The position numbers and the translations under genes are program-made. A stretch of 45,229 nt of DNA from Alphaproteobacteria bacterium (lineage in GTDB: Bacteria; Pseudomonadota; Alphaproteobacteria; Caulobacterales; Maricaulaceae): positions 1 through 45,229 of the forward strand of contig WGNH01000039.1 in assembly GCA_016124665.1 (NCBI GenBank). The letters run 5' to 3'. Positions 41,601 to 45,229 of this stretch are shown piece after piece (within the stretch, counting starts at the first letter, position 1; every line of letters begins with the position of its first letter). The notes beneath the pieces were generated by a model. The model saw only the letters and a program-made list of their open reading frames with translations. It had not been told where the DNA came from and ran no database searches.

Positions 41601-42337
41601 GTGACGAGAACAATCCCCCCGAGGAAAAGCGCCGCCGGCGTTCCGGCCCGGTGAAGAAGGGCGGTGATGCGCGTTCGGCCAAATCCCTGCACGAGAAGGT
41701 GAAATCCGCACGCGGCCGCAAGCTCTCCTCGACCCGCTGGCTGCAGCGCCAGCTGAACGATCCCTATGTCCAGCGGGCGAAGCAGGAAGGCTATCGCTCG
41801 CGCGCCGCCTACAAGCTGATCGAACTGGACCAGCGCTTCAAACTGCTCAAGCCCGGCGCCCGCATTGTCGATCTCGGTGCCGCCCCCGGCGGCTGGGTGC
41901 AAGTGGCGTTGAAAAAAGGGGCGGCCCATGTCGTCGGTGTTGATCTCCTGGAAATGGACCCGATCGAGGGCGCCATCATGATGACGCTGGATTTCTCTGA
42001 AGCCGACGCCCCGGAGAAGGTGAAGGCGGCGCTGGGCGGGCCGGCGGATATCGTGCTGTCCGATCTCGCCCCGTGGACAACCGGCCACAAATCGACCGAC
42101 CATTTGCGCATTGTCGCCCTGGTCGAACTCGCCGCCGAATTCGCGCTGGAAACACTGCGCCCCGGTGGCAGTTTTGTCGCCAAGGTGTTCCAGGGCGGCA
42201 CCGAGGATGATCTTCTGTCCCGGCTGAAGCCGAAATTCGAGACCATCCGCCACGCCAAACCCCCGGCCAGCCGCTCGGAAAGCGCTGAAACCTATCTGAT
42301 TGCTAAAGGTTATCGCGGCGATACGCCGGAGAAGTGA
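41597..42337 (+). CDS. rlmE: 23S rRNA (uridine-2552-2'-O) methyltransferase
   Basis: 246 residues. SAM-dependent FtsJ/RrmJ methylase of U2552 in the 50S A-loop. SRAAYKLIELDQ and IVDLGAAPGGW (SAM loop) are clear, and the catalytic K-D-K-E set is seen in RAAYKL, SDLAPWTTG, FVAKVFQG and RSESAETYLI. Extra N-terminal 40 residues are Arg/Lys-rich, as in alphaproteobacterial forms. Starts in the ATGA overlap with the phosphatase gene. Confidence 0.96.
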   Translation: MSDENNPPEEKRRRRSGPVKKGGDARSAKSLHEKVKSARGRKLSSTRWLQRQLNDPYVQRAKQEGYRSRAAYKLIELDQRFKLLKPGARIVDLGAAPGGWVQVALKKGAAHVVGVDLLEMDPIEGAIMMTLDFSEADAPEKVKAALGGPADIVLSDLAPWTTGHKSTDHLRIVALVELAAEFALETLRPGGSFVAKVFQGGTEDDLLSRLKPKFETIRHAKPPASRSESAETYLIAKGYRGDTPEK

Positions 42338-42402
42338 GGGTCGTTTCGAGGCGTTGCTCGCGCCGGGGGCCGCTACAAGGGAAAGCACAAATCCAGCGCC
42401 TT

Positions 42403-42449
42403 CCTCCGGCCGCGCCGGCGCGGGACCGGAGGATCTCGATGTCAAAGAG
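42403..42449. repeat. Palindromic interspersed repeat, copy A
   Basis: A 30-base GC-rich imperfect palindrome (42403-42432), starting CCTCCGGCCGCG and ending GACCGGAGG, followed by ATCTCGATGTCAAAGAG (42433-42449). The palindrome matches copy B in reverse orientation at 28 of 30 bases, and the 17-base tail recurs exactly in copy B in the same orientation. Lies between rlmE and coq4. Confidence 0.75.
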
Positions 42450-42509
42450 CCCCGAACCTCCGCATCCGCGAGGATAAGTGAATCGGGGAGTGACGGAAAC
42501 CGAACCCCC

Positions 42510-42539
42510 TTGACCAATAAGTAAACAGTGTTCACTTAT
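42510..42539 (+). promoter_or_regulatory. Predicted promoter with TetR-type operator upstream of coq4
   Basis: A -35-like TTGACC (42510-42515) is followed by a 23-base inverted repeat at 42517-42539 with arms ATAAGT...ACTTAT around a core AAACAGTGTTC, near-perfect dyad (three mismatched positions including the centre). The AACANTGTT core is typical of TetR-family operators. Start codon of coq4 at 42563. No TetR gene is in the window. Confidence 0.6.
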
Positions 42540-42562
42540 GATGTGTCCAAGGAGCGGGCATC

Positions 42563-43375
42563 ATGCCGGATACACAGTCATTCCAGAACGGGCCGGACCG
42601 GGCCGCGCCCGCCACAGCGGCCGCAGGCGGTTTTCCGCCGCCCCAGCCAATCCGGCCCCTGCGCGCCTGGAAAGCCTTTCAGGGCCTGGTCCGCGACAAG
42701 GAGGATACGCGCTATGTGTTCGCCTTTTTCGAGGCGGTGAATGGCCGCTCCTATGAGCGCTTCTACACACGTTTTGCGGCGTCGGACTATGGCCGCCGCG
42801 TCATGGCGGATCATACCGAAATCGGCCGCATCCTGATGGATCGCGGGACGCTGGAAAGCCATGGCCCCGGCACGTTTGCGGCGGCCTATCTGCACTATCT
42901 CGATAGTGAAAATCTGCATCCCGAGGGCGTCTATCAGGCCAATTGGGACAATGCGCCCGCGCGCATGCAGGCCCTGAAGGACGACTGGCCGCATCTCTAT
43001 GCCATGTCCTACATGATGAATCTCACCCATGACCTCTATCACGTGCTGACCGGCTATGGCCGCGATCCGCTGGGCGAGGCGCTGCTGCTCCTGTTTTCCG
43101 GCATCCAGACCGGCGGGCGCGGCCCGATCTGGCTGGGCCGCATGGCGGGGATGAAAATCCGCTCCGAAATCCCGGCCTGGCCGGTGGGCCGGATGATGGC
43201 CGAGGCCAAGCGCCTCGCACGCGATGCGGCGCATTTCCCGACCACGGACCTGACGGCGCTCCTGCCGCTGCCGCTGGATGAAGCCCGCGCCCGGCTGAGC
43301 ATGGGCCGCCCGGCGCTCTATCAGAAAACTCTGGCCGCATATGACGGCCCCGATCCGGTGGCGGTGCGGGCGTAA
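42563..43375 (+). CDS. Coq4 family ubiquinone biosynthesis protein
   Basis: 270 residues. The zinc-binding motif HDLYHVLTGYGRDPLGE (HDxxH-x11-E type, around residues 155-171) is the Coq4 hallmark. Coq4 is a scaffold or oxidative decarboxylation factor in ubiquinone synthesis; bacterial members vary. Residues 1-35 are Pro/Ala-rich and unstructured. Preceded by AAGGAG and a predicted TetR operator, which suggests induced rather than housekeeping expression. Flanked by repeat copies A and B. Confidence 0.88.
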   Translation: MPDTQSFQNGPDRAAPATAAAGGFPPPQPIRPLRAWKAFQGLVRDKEDTRYVFAFFEAVNGRSYERFYTRFAASDYGRRVMADHTEIGRILMDRGTLESHGPGTFAAAYLHYLDSENLHPEGVYQANWDNAPARMQALKDDWPHLYAMSYMMNLTHDLYHVLTGYGRDPLGEALLLLFSGIQTGGRGPIWLGRMAGMKIRSEIPAWPVGRMMAEAKRLARDAAHFPTTDLTALLPLPLDEARARLSMGRPALYQKTLAAYDGPDPVAVRA

Positions 43376-43387
43376 TTCACGCGTCTT

Positions 43388-43455
43388 GCTCCGGCTTGAC
43401 CGGAGCATCTCGATGTCAAAGAGGTCCTCCGGTCTCGCGCTGGCGCGGCCGGAGG
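43388..43455. repeat. Palindromic interspersed repeat, copy B
   Basis: Small stem GCTCCGG / CCGGAGC (43388-43406), then ATCTCGATGTCAAAGAG (43407-43423), then the 30-base palindrome (43426-43455) starting CCTCCGGTCTCG and ending GGCCGGAGG. Related to copy A as described there. Lies between coq4 and guaB. Confidence 0.75.
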
Positions 43456-43570
43456 AAGACGAGGTTGGGTTAGGGTTCACTCCTCCCGCAAGCAGGGATG
43501 ACAATAAGGTGTGCCCCGGAATGACGAAGGATGAGCCATCCCCCTTGCACCGTCGGCGATTCCGCATTAA

Positions 43571-45073
<1,503 letters not shown>

Positions 45074-45085
45074 GTTATGTGATGT

Positions 45086-45129
45086 CCTCCCCCGTTCACG
45101 GGGGAGGTGGCAGCGAAGCTGACGGAGGG
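45086..45129. repeat. Hairpin interspersed repeat after guaB
   Basis: CCTCCCCC (45086-45093) and GGGGGAGG (45100-45107) pair around GTTCAC, followed by TGGCAGCGAAGCTGACGGAGG. This hairpin-plus-tail word is a common interspersed sequence in alphaproteobacterial and some other genomes (from memory). It may also act as a terminator for guaB, though no T tract follows. Confidence 0.65.
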
Positions 45130-45135
45130 GGCCAG

Positions 45136-45180
45136 CCCCCCCCCCCCCCCCCGGGCCCCCCCCCCCCCAGCCGGGGGGGG
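45136..45180. other. Low-complexity C/G runs at the contig end
   Basis: A run of 17 C, then GGG, 13 C, then AGCC and 8 G. No normal gene sequence in this genome looks like this, and the preceding repeat breaks off into it. Probably sequencing or assembly error at the end of the contig. Confidence 0.8.
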
Positions 45181-45229
45181 CCAGGAGAGGATAAGCGCCC
45201 GGGTGGGCGGAGCGCCGCGGCGCGAGACA

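Noticed and set aside
40395-42535. Long antisense frames opposite the Ppx/GppA and rlmE genes
   Set aside because: They are shadows of clear genes with family motifs and overlap hspQ and intergenic repeats without plausible starts.

Overview
The window looks like chromosome from an aerobic, heterotrophic alphaproteobacterium, most likely from the Caulobacterales/Maricaulales/Hyphomonadaceae side. The evidence is the murA–DUF2948–UPF0262–infA–maf–RNase E/G–yacG block, a CC0125/CC1285-type lipoprotein, a large TonB-dependent receptor, HspQ, Coq4 and generally GC-rich coding. Genus cannot be settled from the sequence alone. The left edge cuts an M28 peptidase. The right edge ends in low-complexity C/G runs that look like a poor contig end.

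Layout. 1-494: tail of an M28 peptidase. 678-5901: a tightly coupled operon wecB–nfrB–nfrA, resembling the phage N4 receptor glycan system of E. coli, with a probable c-di-GMP-binding MshEN domain in NfrB. 5915-7668 (minus): two uncharacterised genes, a membrane protein and a VWA-like protein. 7834-12921: Tat-type amidase, GST and TonB receptor. 13044-14597: BON/OmpA-like envelope protein and a membrane-anchored helix-hairpin-helix protein. 14594-18557 (minus): both methylmalonyl-CoA mutase subunits and a small lipoprotein. 18708-20952: a DUF2793 phage-appendage-like protein and a holin-like membrane protein, perhaps a gene transfer agent or prophage remnant. 20949-22045 (minus): tRNA-Thr followed 5 nt later by a proline iminopeptidase. 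22136-26861: the conserved housekeeping block, ending at tRNA-Phe. 26880-27906 (minus): a small membrane protein and a DUF4287/DUF5655 protein. 28052-30791: MBOAT O-acyltransferase and a periplasmic partner.

30878-31852 is a quinone oxidoreductase. It is followed by an AT-richer accessory islet (about 31.9-34.1 kb) holding one unrecognised 484-aa gene with a HEPN-like R-x4-H motif, bracketed by short inverted GTGTGTCCC repeats. 34162-35626: isoaspartyl peptidase and a small membrane protein. 35692-39991: homogentisate dioxygenase and a fumarylacetoacetase-family gene (tyrosine catabolism), with a carbonic anhydrase–SbtA–SbtB bicarbonate module between them. 39988-45073: hspQ, a Ppx/GppA phosphatase, rlmE, coq4 and guaB, with related palindromic repeats on both sides of coq4.

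How the genes work together. The best system-level signals are the self-contained surface-glycan operon (UDP-ManNAc supply, c-di-GMP-gated synthase, outer-membrane exporter), the inorganic-carbon module inside an aromatic-degradation locus, and the lone HEPN-like accessory gene. Two predicted operators, upstream of hmgA and coq4, imply regulators that lie outside the window. No rRNA, CRISPR array, integrase or intact insertion sequence was seen.
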